A stretch of DNA of 64,000 bases, taken from positions 172,742 through 236,741 of the forward strand of contig JAKFVQ010000025.1 in assembly GCA_021732085.1 (NCBI GenBank), given 5' to 3'. The position numbers and the translations under genes were made by a program. Below the pieces are notes generated by a model. That model was not told the origin of the DNA and searched no databases. It worked only from the letters and a program-made list of their open reading frames with translations. The DNA is from Candidatus Obscuribacterales bacterium. GTDB taxonomy: Bacteria > Cyanobacteriota > Vampirovibrionia > Obscuribacterales > Obscuribacteraceae. Shown here in pieces: positions 36,699-44,565 of this stretch (positions within the stretch are counted from its first letter, which is position 1; the number at the start of each line of letters is the position of its first letter).

Positions 36699-38423
36699 TT
36701 ACTTAAGTGAGTCGGCGGTGACGAAGATCGGCTCTATATCGCTGGGAATGTCTTTCATCCGAGCAAGAACCTTCTTCAAAGGTGGACGAATAACGCCATA
36801 TTCATTCAATAGCTTTTTAGCAGCGCCGTAATCGCCCTCAGCTTCAATCGTCAATAATTTGCGATCCAAATCAATAACAGCCTGTTTGATCTTAGCCATG
36901 TTCACGTCATACGTTCCATCTTTATTTTGAAAGAAGGCACCACGGTCTTGCAGGAAGTTGAACTGAACAGCCATTCCTTTTCCATGAGATTCGGCAATAC
37001 CAAAGCGCAAAGTGCGAAAGGCTGAGGCTAAAAACGTCACATACATTTGCCTTTGTGCCTTCGCATCGGTTGGCAGAACTTTTTCATCAATCTTCATTTC
37101 GCTGGCATGATCCATCATATATTGCAGCGCAAACAAACCAGTGACATCCGCTTTCGCTTCTTCGATGGCGCTGTTAAGTTCTTTCAACTCATCTCGAGGT
37201 GTGGTATCACGTCCTTTCACTTTGATCTTGTGCGGTCCTAACCCATGCATAAGTTCATGAGCAAGTATGTGCGTGAAAAAGAGGTTGAAATCGACATCTG
37301 ACATTGAAGCGGCAGGCAATGTTCTTTTTGCAATGGGAAGCAGGACAGATTTGAATTTTGCCTGCTGAATGTTTTTCAACATTACACGCTTAGAGCCCTT
37401 CTCCTGAACTACTTTGTCATCATTGGGTAAATTGTAGGCCGCAGTTTGCACTCCATGATTTCCATCACCGGCACTCAAAATTTCATCAACAACGCGGATA
37501 GCGGTATCCGATCCTAGTTTCGGATTTCTATATTTGGCATCCATTGGCAAATTGTTTTCAATTTCCTGGAGATGTTTAGCAAAAACCGAAAGTTTCTCGC
37601 TCTCTCGATCATCGCGCAGATTTACATACGCCTCAAAACCTGCCTTATAGCCGAAAATCTCATCATTATAGGTTTCATAGGGACCAATAGTTACGTCAAG
37701 CGGCGCGTCGAGATCCATCCAGTCTTTATCACTTTCGTAATAGTTATTTGACAGAAATGCATCGGCGCGAGAGTTCAAGAATTTTCGAAGAGTGGCATTA
37801 TCTGTCAGCCCCGCAGCCTCTTTCATTAAGGAAGCGGCCTTAGACAATTCATTCTTGTATTCAACACTGAATGGAACGGAATACAGCGTTGACTTGCCTT
37901 TGCCAATATTTTTCCGCCGGATTACGGTAAAGAAGCTTGTTGCCTCCTCACGCTCCCTTTGCGACAGCGCTTTGCTCCATGCTTCAAACTCGGCCTTGCT
38001 CATATCTTTTGGATAGAAATTTGCACCAGGCAATTTACGCGGCGGAACATCTGGCAGAAAAGCTTTGTATTCATCAAGATCTGACCAGGGTCCTTTATTG
38101 ATCCAGAAATAGTGCCACCGAGCCTTTCCCAACTCCGTTTGACCCTTATTCAGTTTTTCTGACAAGGCTACGTTTTTTTCCCAGATCTGCTTCATGAAAA
38201 TCGTATTCATCAATTTGGCGGCTTCGATCAGCTTAGGCAAAGCCTTGCGATCACCGTCAGAGAGATTAGATAAATCAACCTTTAAAGGAGTTGGCTCAAA
38301 TCTTTTTGTCATCTGTTTTAGACTTGCAAGATTAGGCAAGGTTGGCGCCACCTTCTGCTGTGCAAATGCGGGCATAATCAAACCTACAAAAATTGAGACA
38401 GACACCATGCTACGAATCTTCAT
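36699..38423 (-). CDS. exported zinc peptidase of family M49 (dipeptidyl peptidase III-like)
   Basis: A 574-residue protein with a signal peptide (MVSVSIFVGLIMPAFAQ). The zinc site is HELMHG at residues 389-394, followed by GPHKIKV and the third-ligand helix IEEAKADVTGLFALQYM (E421/E422). Bacterial M49 members use HELxH or HEhhGH and cleave dipeptides from the N-terminus of short peptides. Length fits bacterial M49 proteins, and the conserved DLDAPLDVTIGPYETYND segment upstream is characteristic. It probably digests peptides in the periplasm. Confidence 0.9.
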   Translation of the reverse strand: MKIRSMVSVSIFVGLIMPAFAQQKVAPTLPNLASLKQMTKRFEPTPLKVDLSNLSDGDRKALPKLIEAAKLMNTIFMKQIWEKNVALSEKLNKGQTELGKARWHYFWINKGPWSDLDEYKAFLPDVPPRKLPGANFYPKDMSKAEFEAWSKALSQREREEATSFFTVIRRKNIGKGKSTLYSVPFSVEYKNELSKAASLMKEAAGLTDNATLRKFLNSRADAFLSNNYYESDKDWMDLDAPLDVTIGPYETYNDEIFGYKAGFEAYVNLRDDRESEKLSVFAKHLQEIENNLPMDAKYRNPKLGSDTAIRVVDEILSAGDGNHGVQTAAYNLPNDDKVVQEKGSKRVMLKNIQQAKFKSVLLPIAKRTLPAASMSDVDFNLFFTHILAHELMHGLGPHKIKVKGRDTTPRDELKELNSAIEEAKADVTGLFALQYMMDHASEMKIDEKVLPTDAKAQRQMYVTFLASAFRTLRFGIAESHGKGMAVQFNFLQDRGAFFQNKDGTYDVNMAKIKQAVIDLDRKLLTIEAEGDYGAAKKLLNEYGVIRPPLKKVLARMKDIPSDIEPIFVTADSLK

Positions 38424-38645
38424 GCTAAATACCTTGAGAACGGTTCAGGCCAGGCGATTATGATACCAGCATTCATCCTATCAAGTGAGAAAAGATGACG
38501 ATCAGCGAATAGCCGATCCCCGAAAAGGCATTGATTGCCGACTACAACGATTTTGGTTGAACATATTTTTGGGAACAAAATCTGATTCGAATCATCATAG
38601 CCCAAAGACCAAGTTCCCCGGTCAAAAAAATGTAGGAGCCATGGC

Positions 38646-39065
38646 ATGATTCACATCAATCAGGTTATGCAACCTTTCTTATGTTTGAAAGACATTGAAC
38701 CTATCCTCAACAATCCCAGTTATTGTTTTGAAAGCTCAGACCGTGCCCGTCTAAAAGCAATGCGTTTGAACGGATCAAAACGCGAAAAGAAATCCTCCGC
38801 AAAAAACGACTTTTGGCAAAAACTGCATTCAAGTGATTCACCGTTGCAGCGCCAGAGCTCCATTCAGCATGGAATGCAACATTGGTTTTACAACTCAACC
38901 GATGAATCTCAAGTAAGAAACCGCTATTCGCAGTCATCTATAAATAGTATGCGAGACCTTAAAGCATTCTGGAGCGAAGGTGACAAATCCAGAATTGTAG
39001 AAACTGATGACAAAAATTACATGGCTAACGGCACATCTTTGATGCGCCTAAATTTATCAGAGTAA
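38646..39065 (+). CDS. hypothetical protein
   Basis: A 139-residue soluble, Ser/Asn/Lys-rich protein with TAGGAGCC before the ATG. No signal peptide, membrane segment or known motif; the middle is polar and likely disordered (SSDSPLQRQSSIQHG). It precedes the TadE-like gene by 64 bp on the same strand and could be co-transcribed with the TadE/TadG pair. Coding status rests on the ribosome binding site and lack of alternatives. Confidence 0.55.
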   Translation: MIHINQVMQPFLCLKDIEPILNNPSYCFESSDRARLKAMRLNGSKREKKSSAKNDFWQKLHSSDSPLQRQSSIQHGMQHWFYNSTDESQVRNRYSQSSINSMRDLKAFWSEGDKSRIVETDDKNYMANGTSLMRLNLSE

Positions 39066-39129
39066 GTCACTAGAATTCCCGGCATCACTAATAGTAAATC
39101 GTCTTCCCGCTTAAGCACCGGGTGATTTT

Positions 39130-39567
39130 ATGCCAAGAAAACAGAGAGCGTCTAGTATTGCAGAAGCTGCTGCAGCAATGGGTATTATGCTTCCACTTAT
39201 ATTCATTGTTATTTTTACCGTTATTGAAATAACCCAAGCATATTTGATTCGTGAGTGCCTTGCCCAAGGAGCACGATCGGCGGCTCGCCAAATGGCGATC
39301 GCTTATGGGCAGGATAACCAAATAAAAGAAAGCCGCTCACTACAGAACAAATTAGTCTTTGACAATATTAGAATCACCAACATCATCAATTCATCACAGC
39401 AGTTCGACAACCCTAAATGGAACGTGACTGGCTACCCGCCGACGGTCACAGTCACTGTATCTTACACCAGCGGTAAAAATGGACTGCCGGCATTCCCCAA
39501 TACCGACCCCCTAAACCTAGCTTCGAAACTCACACTATCTGCCAAGTCAGTTTATCGAGTCGAGTAA
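39130..39567 (+). CDS. TadE-like pseudopilin
   Basis: A 145-residue protein with GGGTGA before the ATG. A short basic N-terminus (MPRKQRASSIAEAAAAMG) leads into a membrane helix (IMLPLIFIVIFTVIEITQAYLI), then RECLAQGARSAARQMAIAYG, the usual TadE/TadG N-terminal pattern with a Glu in the processing region. TadE-type proteins are minor pseudopilins of Tad pili or related exporters. The remaining 80 residues are a beta-rich exposed domain. It precedes a TadG-like gene by 47 bp. Confidence 0.85.
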   Translation: MPRKQRASSIAEAAAAMGIMLPLIFIVIFTVIEITQAYLIRECLAQGARSAARQMAIAYGQDNQIKESRSLQNKLVFDNIRITNIINSSQQFDNPKWNVTGYPPTVTVTVSYTSGKNGLPAFPNTDPLNLASKLTLSAKSVYRVE

Positions 39568-39614
39568 TTCTCGAACGTTAACACACTGGTAATGCCACTC
39601 GGAGAAAAATCATC

Positions 39615-41708
39615 ATGAAACGGACAAAAGTCAGATCCCAAACCGGCCTTTTAGCTTCCATGCTTTTACTGGTTCTGCTCTTCGTAGTCGGAGTGGTCTG
39701 CGTATGTGCCATGGATGTAGGACATAGCGCAATGGTTCAAACCGAATTACAAAACGCAGTTGATGCAGGAGCGCTTGCCGGCGCCCGTGACTACGTTGAG
39801 GGACGCAGCGGTTCAGCTTATAATGATGCGTTGGCAACGACACACTTGAATTCAGCGGACGGAGTGACGATTGCAAACAATACTCCCGGCGTATCTGTGA
39901 AAGTTGACGCCAGGCAAGCAAGCTCGCTTTTTGCCGGTGGTATATGTGACGTTTACGCCACGATGAATGTTAACACCATTTTGGCGAAGTTCATGGGACA
40001 CGACACACCGCTCACCGCGCGTGCAACCGCTCGAGGATTTGGATCGGTTGTTGAAATTCCGACATCGGCTCTTTTTCCAGTCGCCGTCAGTGTAGACACA
40101 ATAACAGGACACCAGAAACCGCTCTATGCTTGCAACCCAGGCGATACAGTTAACTTCTTCATTAACTCGCGGCGCCACACGAACGCAGCATTCACTGCAT
40201 TTGATAAAGATGCACAAAGCAATTTGATCAACTCAGCAATTGATGAGCGGCTAAGCGGTGCCTACGAAATTAAAGATACGTCCTGCACAAAGATTGGGGA
40301 CCGCATAAGTCTTACGAGTGGCACATATGATATTCGTGATCTTTCACGCGGTTCTTACAACGCGACCTTATTATCGAAAGGTGCGGTCATCTTGCCGCTA
40401 GTGTCCGGCGACGGACCTTACATGCAGGAGCGTGCAGTCAACGGATTTGTTGGCGTACACATAAACAGAATTACACGCGATGAAAGCGGTCAAGTAATGA
40501 TCAGCGCCACAATTGCTAAGCCTGCTGTAAAAGGCAAACCCGGATTGATTGGCACTCCGACAGGCATTGCTTCGATTGACGAAGGAATCCAACGACTCTC
40601 ACCAGGCGTCGTAATGTTGACACCGCATTCGAACTCTAACGAACCGATGCCGGCAACCGAAGTGATTGCGCAAAACTTTCTAGCAGCGCCAAATGCTTCA
40701 GGTCCTGCTAGCACGGAGCCGGGAGATCCGATACAACCGACTTCCTCGGGCAATGGCTCAATCGCGTCAAATTTCAATTCTGCACCTGTGGACGGCACAA
40801 TGTGGTTTAACGCACTGGGACGAATTACAGCTAATCCAGTTAGAAATCGCGATACTAGAATTCGTTTCACGAATCAAAGAATTCGCCTCACGGCTAACGG
40901 CCGGACAATAAATATTCAACTACCGGACTCGAACATAATCTTATCGACATCAGCAACAACGACCTCAACGCGATTCAATCGAGACACAAATGAATGGACG
41001 ACAATCCTTCCAGCCAGCTTCGGTGAAAGTTTCTTCCTGAGCGGCATACCAGCTAATCTCAACATTCCCGGGAACATTGGCAACGTAGTCTGGAGCGGTA
41101 TGTTCACGACTGACAATCCCGGCATTATGTTGTCGTGGCAGTGGGGCGCAGCGCCATTCTCATCGATGAACACGACAGACTTTAATGCCCTAGGTGTTAT
41201 ATCGGCTGGACAAAACGCTGGAGTTCCGATCAACTTTCAGAACTTCTTGCGCAGCAATGGTGGTGGCACCAGCGCTGGCGGCGTAAACTACACAGGCTCA
41301 TTCTCTACGGCAAGCAACGAAGTTCCGATGGTCCAATCAATCTCACCGGCGCAATCTGGAAATTCCAGACCCGGATCAAACTACGGACAAACGAGTTCAG
41401 GACAAACTCAAAGCCAGGTAAACTCAGGTCAATCGATCTCGTGGGCCCAATCGGGGAATTCTTCTCCTAGCTCGAACTATGGACAAAGCAGTGCTAACCA
41501 GGGGCAGTCGAGTGCAAACTCTGCGCAATCCAGTGCAAATCAAAGTCAATCCAGTTCAAACTTCGGACAAGCCGGAAGCAGCTCGCAATTCCAACCGACA
41601 AGCACAAGCGGAAGCAGCTCAAGTTCATCTTCTTCGCAGAGCATGAATAGGGATCCGTCAGTATCAAGCAATAACACGACCTTTGGTCCACAAAATACCA
41701 GCATTTGA
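39615..41708 (+). CDS. TadG-like envelope protein with Ser/Gln/Asn/Gly-rich tail
   Basis: A 697-residue protein. Residues 8-33 form the membrane anchor (TGLLASMLLLVLLFVVGVVC), followed by MDVGHSAMVQTELQNAVDAGALAGARDYV, typed here in part only, the hallmark of TadG/DUF2134 proteins. A large exposed region follows. From about residue 575 the tail is low-complexity: repeats of QSGNSRPGSNYGQ and SSANQGQSSAN, then a Ser run. No other Tad genes (ATPase, TadB/C, prepilin peptidase) are in the window, so the pair may be used with machinery encoded elsewhere. A strong hairpin follows the stop. Confidence 0.82.
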   Translation: MKRTKVRSQTGLLASMLLLVLLFVVGVVCVCAMDVGHSAMVQTELQNAVDAGALAGARDYVEGRSGSAYNDALATTHLNSADGVTIANNTPGVSVKVDARQASSLFAGGICDVYATMNVNTILAKFMGHDTPLTARATARGFGSVVEIPTSALFPVAVSVDTITGHQKPLYACNPGDTVNFFINSRRHTNAAFTAFDKDAQSNLINSAIDERLSGAYEIKDTSCTKIGDRISLTSGTYDIRDLSRGSYNATLLSKGAVILPLVSGDGPYMQERAVNGFVGVHINRITRDESGQVMISATIAKPAVKGKPGLIGTPTGIASIDEGIQRLSPGVVMLTPHSNSNEPMPATEVIAQNFLAAPNASGPASTEPGDPIQPTSSGNGSIASNFNSAPVDGTMWFNALGRITANPVRNRDTRIRFTNQRIRLTANGRTINIQLPDSNIILSTSATTTSTRFNRDTNEWTTILPASFGESFFLSGIPANLNIPGNIGNVVWSGMFTTDNPGIMLSWQWGAAPFSSMNTTDFNALGVISAGQNAGVPINFQNFLRSNGGGTSAGGVNYTGSFSTASNEVPMVQSISPAQSGNSRPGSNYGQTSSGQTQSQVNSGQSISWAQSGNSSPSSNYGQSSANQGQSSANSAQSSANQSQSSSNFGQAGSSSQFQPTSTSGSSSSSSSSQSMNRDPSVSSNNTTFGPQNTSI

Positions 41709-41741
41709 TAATTCCCGAATGATCAAATGACTATTGCCAGA

Positions 41742-41768
41742 AGAAGGGGCACGATGAGTGCCCCTTCT
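41742..41768. terminator. bidirectional terminator between tadG-like gene and tRNA array
   Basis: AGAAGGGGCAC and GTGCCCCTTCT form a perfect 11-bp stem with a GATGA loop. It lies 33 bases after the TadG-like stop and 47 bases beyond the 3' end of the last tRNA of the minus-strand array, so it can serve both. T runs are weak. Confidence 0.7.
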
Positions 41769-41815
41769 GAGCTTCGGAGACAAAACCGCAGTAGGTACTG
41801 ACTTAGATTTTCAAA

Positions 41816-41900
41816 TGGCGGAAATGACAGGATTCGAACCTGCTACCGCAATGAGCGGCGACTCGTTAGCACCGAGCTTGCTTCCACTCGCCTCATTTCC
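41816..41900 (-). tRNA. tRNA-Ser(GCT)
   Basis: Acceptor GGAAATG pairs with CATTTCC, and CCA is encoded (GCCA). The anticodon loop is GTGCTAA, anticodon GCT. It has the long variable arm typical of Ser (CGCCGC...GCGG) and T loop GTTCGAATC. Last gene of the array. Confidence 0.92.
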
Positions 41901-42060
41901 ATAATTCGCGCAAACTAGGATTCGAACCTAGGGTCATCACTTTGGAGGCGATTGGTTTGCCGGTTAACCGATTTGCGCATGTCAAATGACCAGTTACGAT
42001 CGCGAACCATCGCCACCATCGCACATTATGTTGAGTACTACTATTCTTCATTCTCTTCAT
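41893..42060 (-). CDS. possible Trp-rich mini-ORF overlapping tRNA-Trp
   Basis: A 55-codon frame begins at ATG 42060, 6 bases after a perfect GGAGGTGA Shine-Dalgarno sequence (42067-42074). It reads MKRMKNSSTQHNVRWWRWF and then continues through the tRNA-Trp gene to a TGA at 41893 at the start of tRNA-Ser(GCT). Three Trp codons in four positions lie about 35 bases upstream of the tRNA-Trp 5' end. Processing of the tRNA would cut the frame after about 28 codons. A leader-peptide type regulatory role is only a hypothesis; the ribosome binding site is the main evidence. Confidence 0.35.
   Translation of the reverse strand: MKRMKNSSTQHNVRWWRWFAIVTGHLTCANRLTGKPIASKVMTLGSNPSLRELWK
41907..41978 (-). 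tRNA. tRNA-Trp(CCA)
   Basis: Acceptor GCGCAAA pairs with TTTGCGC, discriminator G, CCA not encoded. The anticodon loop is CTCCAAA, anticodon CCA, and the T arm is CTAGGTTCGAATCCTAG. 160 bp separate it from the preceding tRNA of the array. Confidence 0.93.
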
Positions 42061-42066
42061 TGTAGG

Positions 42067-42074
42067 TCACCTCC
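42067..42074 (-). promoter_or_regulatory. perfect Shine-Dalgarno sequence inside the tRNA array
   Basis: GGAGGTGA matches the 16S rRNA 3' end over eight bases and sits 6 bases before an ATG, which is unexpected inside a tRNA operon. It is the reason the mini-ORF is reported. Confidence 0.5.
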
Positions 42075-42138
42075 AGTAAAGAATGTATTGCAGCTTGAAC
42101 TAGCCACCAATGGATTCTTCCGGGCGGCACAATAGAAT

Positions 42139-42225
42139 TGGCGGACGATGCATGGACTCGAACCTGCAACCCCTTTCAGGGCATCTGTTTTCAAGACAGA
42201 CTGCTTTCCAATTCGCTTATCGTCC
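42139..42225 (-). tRNA. tRNA-Ser(TGA)
   Basis: Acceptor GGACGAT pairs with ATCGTCC, and GCCA is encoded. The anticodon stem TCTGT/ACAGA holds loop CTTGAAA, anticodon TGA. A long variable arm (GCCCTGAAAGGGG) confirms the class II type. Confidence 0.92.
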
Positions 42226-42228
42226 AAA

Positions 42229-42300
42229 TTGCACAGGCAGGAATCGAACCTGCATCCTTTCCGTTATCAGCGGAATGCTCCACCGTTGAGCTACCATGCA
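42229..42300 (-). tRNA. tRNA-Ile(GAT)
   Basis: Acceptor TGCATGG pairs with CTGTGCA with two wobble pairs, discriminator A, no encoded CCA. The anticodon stem TTCCG/CGGAA holds loop CTGATAA, anticodon GAT. The D arm TAGCTCAACGGTGGAGC is canonical. Position 1 is U, which is uncommon. This isoacceptor more often sits in an rRNA operon. Confidence 0.88.
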
Positions 42301-42305
42301 TCATT

Positions 42306-42378
42306 TCTTCCGTGGACGACTCGAACGTCCAACCTCGTTCTTGTAAGGAACTTGCGCTACCAATTACGCCAACGGAAG
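42306..42378 (-). tRNA. tRNA-Val(TAC)
   Basis: Acceptor CTTCCGT pairs with ACGGAAG, discriminator A, no CCA. The anticodon stem GTTC/GAAC holds loop CTTACAA, anticodon TAC. D arm TGGCGTAATTGGTAGCGC. Confidence 0.9.
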
Positions 42379-42453
42379 TAATGTCTTATCGTCTTCGCTC
42401 GCGGTCAGCGGAGATCACAAAAGCGGGTGTTGCGAAATCGGCTGTGAACAAAA

Positions 42454-42526
42454 TCGCCTTACTTGGATTTGAACCAAGGACTTTCTCGTTAGAAGCGAGA
42501 TGCTCTATCCGCTGAACTATAAGGCG
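42454..42526 (-). tRNA. tRNA-Arg(TCT)
   Basis: Acceptor CGCCTTA pairs with TAAGGCG, discriminator A, no CCA. The stem TCTCG/CGAGA holds loop CTTCTAA, anticodon TCT. A 75-bp spacer without recognised structure separates it from tRNA-Val. Confidence 0.92.
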
Positions 42527-42531
42527 AGAAC

Positions 42532-42604
42532 TGACCTCAGTTGGGATCGAACCAACGACTAAGCGCTTAAGAGGCGCGTACTCTACCAGCTGAGTTATGA
42601 GGCC
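42532..42604 (-). tRNA. tRNA-Lys(CTT)
   Basis: Acceptor GGCCTCA pairs with TGAGGTC with one wobble, discriminator A, no CCA. The anticodon loop is CTCTTAA, anticodon CTT. D arm AACTCAGCTGGTAGAGT. Only 5 bases separate it from tRNA-Arg. Confidence 0.92.
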
Positions 42605-42606
42605 AC

Positions 42607-42679
42607 AGCCTTCGGTCAGAATCGAACTGACAAATGAGAACTTACAAGGTTCTTCCTGTACCAATTGAGGCACGAAGGC
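42607..42679 (-). tRNA. tRNA-Thr(TGT)
   Basis: Acceptor GCCTTCG pairs with CGAAGGC, discriminator T, no CCA. The stem AGAAC/GTTCT holds loop CTTGTAA, anticodon TGT. T arm GTCAGTTCGATTCTGAC. Two bases separate it from tRNA-Lys. Confidence 0.92.
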
Positions 42680-42686
42680 AATAACT

Positions 42687-42761
42687 TGGAGACGGTGAGA
42701 ATCGAACTCACCCCACGGAGCTTGCAAGGCCCCGTCGCCGTCCTTGGTAACATGCATCCCC
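42687..42761 (-). tRNA. tRNA-Ala(TGC)-like gene with abnormal D arm
   Basis: From position 27 onward it is a normal tRNA: stem GGGGC/GCTCC with loop CTTGCAA (anticodon TGC), 5-base variable loop, T arm GTGAG-TTCGATT-CTCAC, and acceptor 3' strand CGTCTCC plus A. The acceptor 5' strand GGGGATG pairs with it and creates G3-U70, the alanine identity pair. The D region (CATGTTACCAAGGACGGCGAC) lacks U8 and a canonical D stem; it can only form an odd GTTACC/GGCGAC helix. It may be a divergent functional tRNA or a pseudogene. Confidence 0.55.
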
Positions 42762-42978
42762 GGGTTAAGCTTACGCTCGGGTTCCTGTTGCCTTATTGAC
42801 TCTTGTGCTTTGTTTATTAGGGACATCATTGCCGTATTCCTCGTTTGTCTTACTCACCAATGCGCACACGCGTGTCTTCGCCGACCAGCTAATTTGTCTG
42901 CTGGCGACGGATGACTTACTTGCAATGTGTGTTGAGAAAAACACGACTTAATGTCCTAATTGAAACTACTCATTCCAA

Positions 42979-43006
42979 GTTATAACAACAACTTCACTTT
43001 GGTCAA
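42979..43006 (-). promoter_or_regulatory. promoter of the tRNA array
   Basis: On the minus strand TTGACC (43001-43006) and TATAAC (42979-42984) are spaced by 16 bases, close to a sigma-70 consensus. Transcription from here would give a leader of about 210 bases before the Ala-like tRNA. The 362-bp gap 42762-43123 shows no other feature. Confidence 0.6.
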
Positions 43007-43123
43007 GTGGGAATTTCACCGAACTAAATGAATTTTGAGTTTATACTGTGTGGGGCGCGAGGCGCTCGGCGTAAGCGCGTCAGAAATATTTTTCACAAAT
43101 CGCAAGACAATAAGGGAAGTGCA

Positions 43124-43927
43124 ATGGATGACTTTGGAAAGATTCTAAATTCTCACACCGTCGAACATCGCCGGCTCTTGCCTGGGTCGCGAGAGCAAGT
43201 GTTCGAGTATCTTTCAAATCCCGAGTTGATTTCCAGTTGGTTGATGAAAGCAGAGGTCGAACAAGAACTCGGCGGACGCGTCACACTGAAAAGTGAAGCA
43301 ATTGCCGCAACCGAAATTAAAGGCGAGCATCACGAGGTACATGAATGCTACACACGCGGAATCATCCACCAATATGAGCCTCCAAAGCTAATTTCCTATA
43401 GCTGGAACGAGCTGACCTACAACGTTGCAACATTTGTCAAATTCGAACTTCTCGAAGAAGGCGATCAGGTCAGATTGATACTGACTCATAGTCGCCTGCC
43501 CGGCGAGATGATGGCAAGCGTAGCCGCCGGATGGCACACCCACATCGATACCTTGATCGCGTTGTTGAACGGCGAAGAGAAACCTGACTTCCTTCCGCGC
43601 TTTAACAAGATTCTTGATCAATACAGAACTCTAGTAATAGCTGCTGGAATAGTGGCAGCTTCGAGTGTCGCACCAGCTGCGATGGCATCAGATCTAAGCG
43701 ATGGAAGCTATAACTTGATCAAATCACAACGCGCGCAACTACTAAGCCAATACGATAGAGTTTGGAAGGATGTGGACAGCCTCAAGCGTCAATTATCCGA
43801 TCAAGAACATTCACCACATCAAGACGCGAACCAAGTTAGCTTGCTGAATCAAGAGATTTCCAAAAGGTATACGGAGCTAAAGAGTATAGACACGCTTCTG
43901 GCAGATATGGAGCAGGTCTTGCGCTAA
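43124..43927 (+). CDS. SRPBCC/AHSA1-domain protein with C-terminal coiled coil
   Basis: A 267-residue protein; ATG 43124 follows AAGGGAAG and removes an implausible 32-residue extension. Residues 10-150 form an AHSA1-like SRPBCC domain (HTVEHRRLLPGSREQVFEYL, PELISSWLMKAE, PPKLISYSWNE, VRLILTHSRLP, GWHTHIDTLIALLNG), a fold that binds hydrophobic ligands. Near residue 175 a hydrophobic Ala-rich segment (TLVIAAGIVAASSVAPAAMA) may be a membrane anchor or internal signal. The last 75 residues are a predicted coiled coil (QLLSQYDRVWKDVDSLKRQL). A fusion of this kind is unusual. Confidence 0.8.
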   Translation: MDDFGKILNSHTVEHRRLLPGSREQVFEYLSNPELISSWLMKAEVEQELGGRVTLKSEAIAATEIKGEHHEVHECYTRGIIHQYEPPKLISYSWNELTYNVATFVKFELLEEGDQVRLILTHSRLPGEMMASVAAGWHTHIDTLIALLNGEEKPDFLPRFNKILDQYRTLVIAAGIVAASSVAPAAMASDLSDGSYNLIKSQRAQLLSQYDRVWKDVDSLKRQLSDQEHSPHQDANQVSLLNQEISKRYTELKSIDTLLADMEQVLR

Positions 43928-43976
43928 TGATTAGAAGCGGAAGGAACGGAGAAATGCCACTGGGGAGAGAGAGAGA

Positions 43977-44540
43977 ATGCACTTGTCTGCGCCATTAACG
44001 GCCACCATGCTAATAACACTTTTGATCGGTCCATGTTTTGCGCAGCCCTCTGAGAATAGTTCATCGCAGCAGAAGTCCAGCAGCAAGCAAATCGAGAAGA
44101 ACAAAAACGCCGAAATGGAGAAACTTTCTTTCTTGGTTGGAGATTGGAAATATATTGCCACTCACGAAAAGAAAGACAACAAGGAAGAGGCAAAAGAAGA
44201 GGGCCAATATATTGCGCATTTTGGTCCGGGCAAAAATTCAATGATTGTGGAGTTACACGGGAATGGATCTCAAGGCAAAGACGTAGTCATGGATCTCATA
44301 TGCTGGAGCGAGAAGCTGAACTGCTATGAGACCGTCACTACAGGCAGCTCCTTTCCAGGCATGATCCATGGAAAGTCCCACTGGGAGAAGGATGACTTTG
44401 TCATGGAGATCAGCACCAACAAGAAGATCCGCATAATTTATAAGCGAATCCGGGATAATGAAATGGAAATCGAGGAGTGGTTCCAAAGCGGCGCCGAACC
44501 ATACAAACTCGCGATGAGAATGAAGGTTTCAAAGACATAG
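43977..44540 (+). CDS. exported DUF1579-like (lipocalin-type) protein
   Basis: A 187-residue protein with GGGGAGAG before the ATG and a signal peptide (LTATMLITLLIGPCFAQ). After a Ser/Gln/Lys-rich linker, the domain starts MEKLSFLVGDWKYIATHEKK, the pattern of DUF1579 and related lipocalin-like proteins, and goes on with strands such as MIVELHGNG, CYETVTTG, HGKSHWEKDDFVME. Probably periplasmic; ligand unknown. It follows the SRPBCC gene by 49 bp and is followed by another exported protein gene after 25 bp, so the three may form an operon. Confidence 0.72.
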   Translation: MHLSAPLTATMLITLLIGPCFAQPSENSSSQQKSSSKQIEKNKNAEMEKLSFLVGDWKYIATHEKKDNKEEAKEEGQYIAHFGPGKNSMIVELHGNGSQGKDVVMDLICWSEKLNCYETVTTGSSFPGMIHGKSHWEKDDFVMEISTNKKIRIIYKRIRDNEMEIEEWFQSGAEPYKLAMRMKVSKT

Positions 44541-44565
44541 CGCGAATATCGCGAAGGAGAAGAGA

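Noticed and set aside
42687..42761. tmRNA
   Set aside because: The G3-U70 acceptor and missing D stem recall tmRNA, but the whole element is only 75 bases with a normal anticodon arm.
42386..42829. 147-residue minus-strand protein
   Set aside because: The frame reads through at least five tRNA genes; its sequence is tRNA translated, not a protein.
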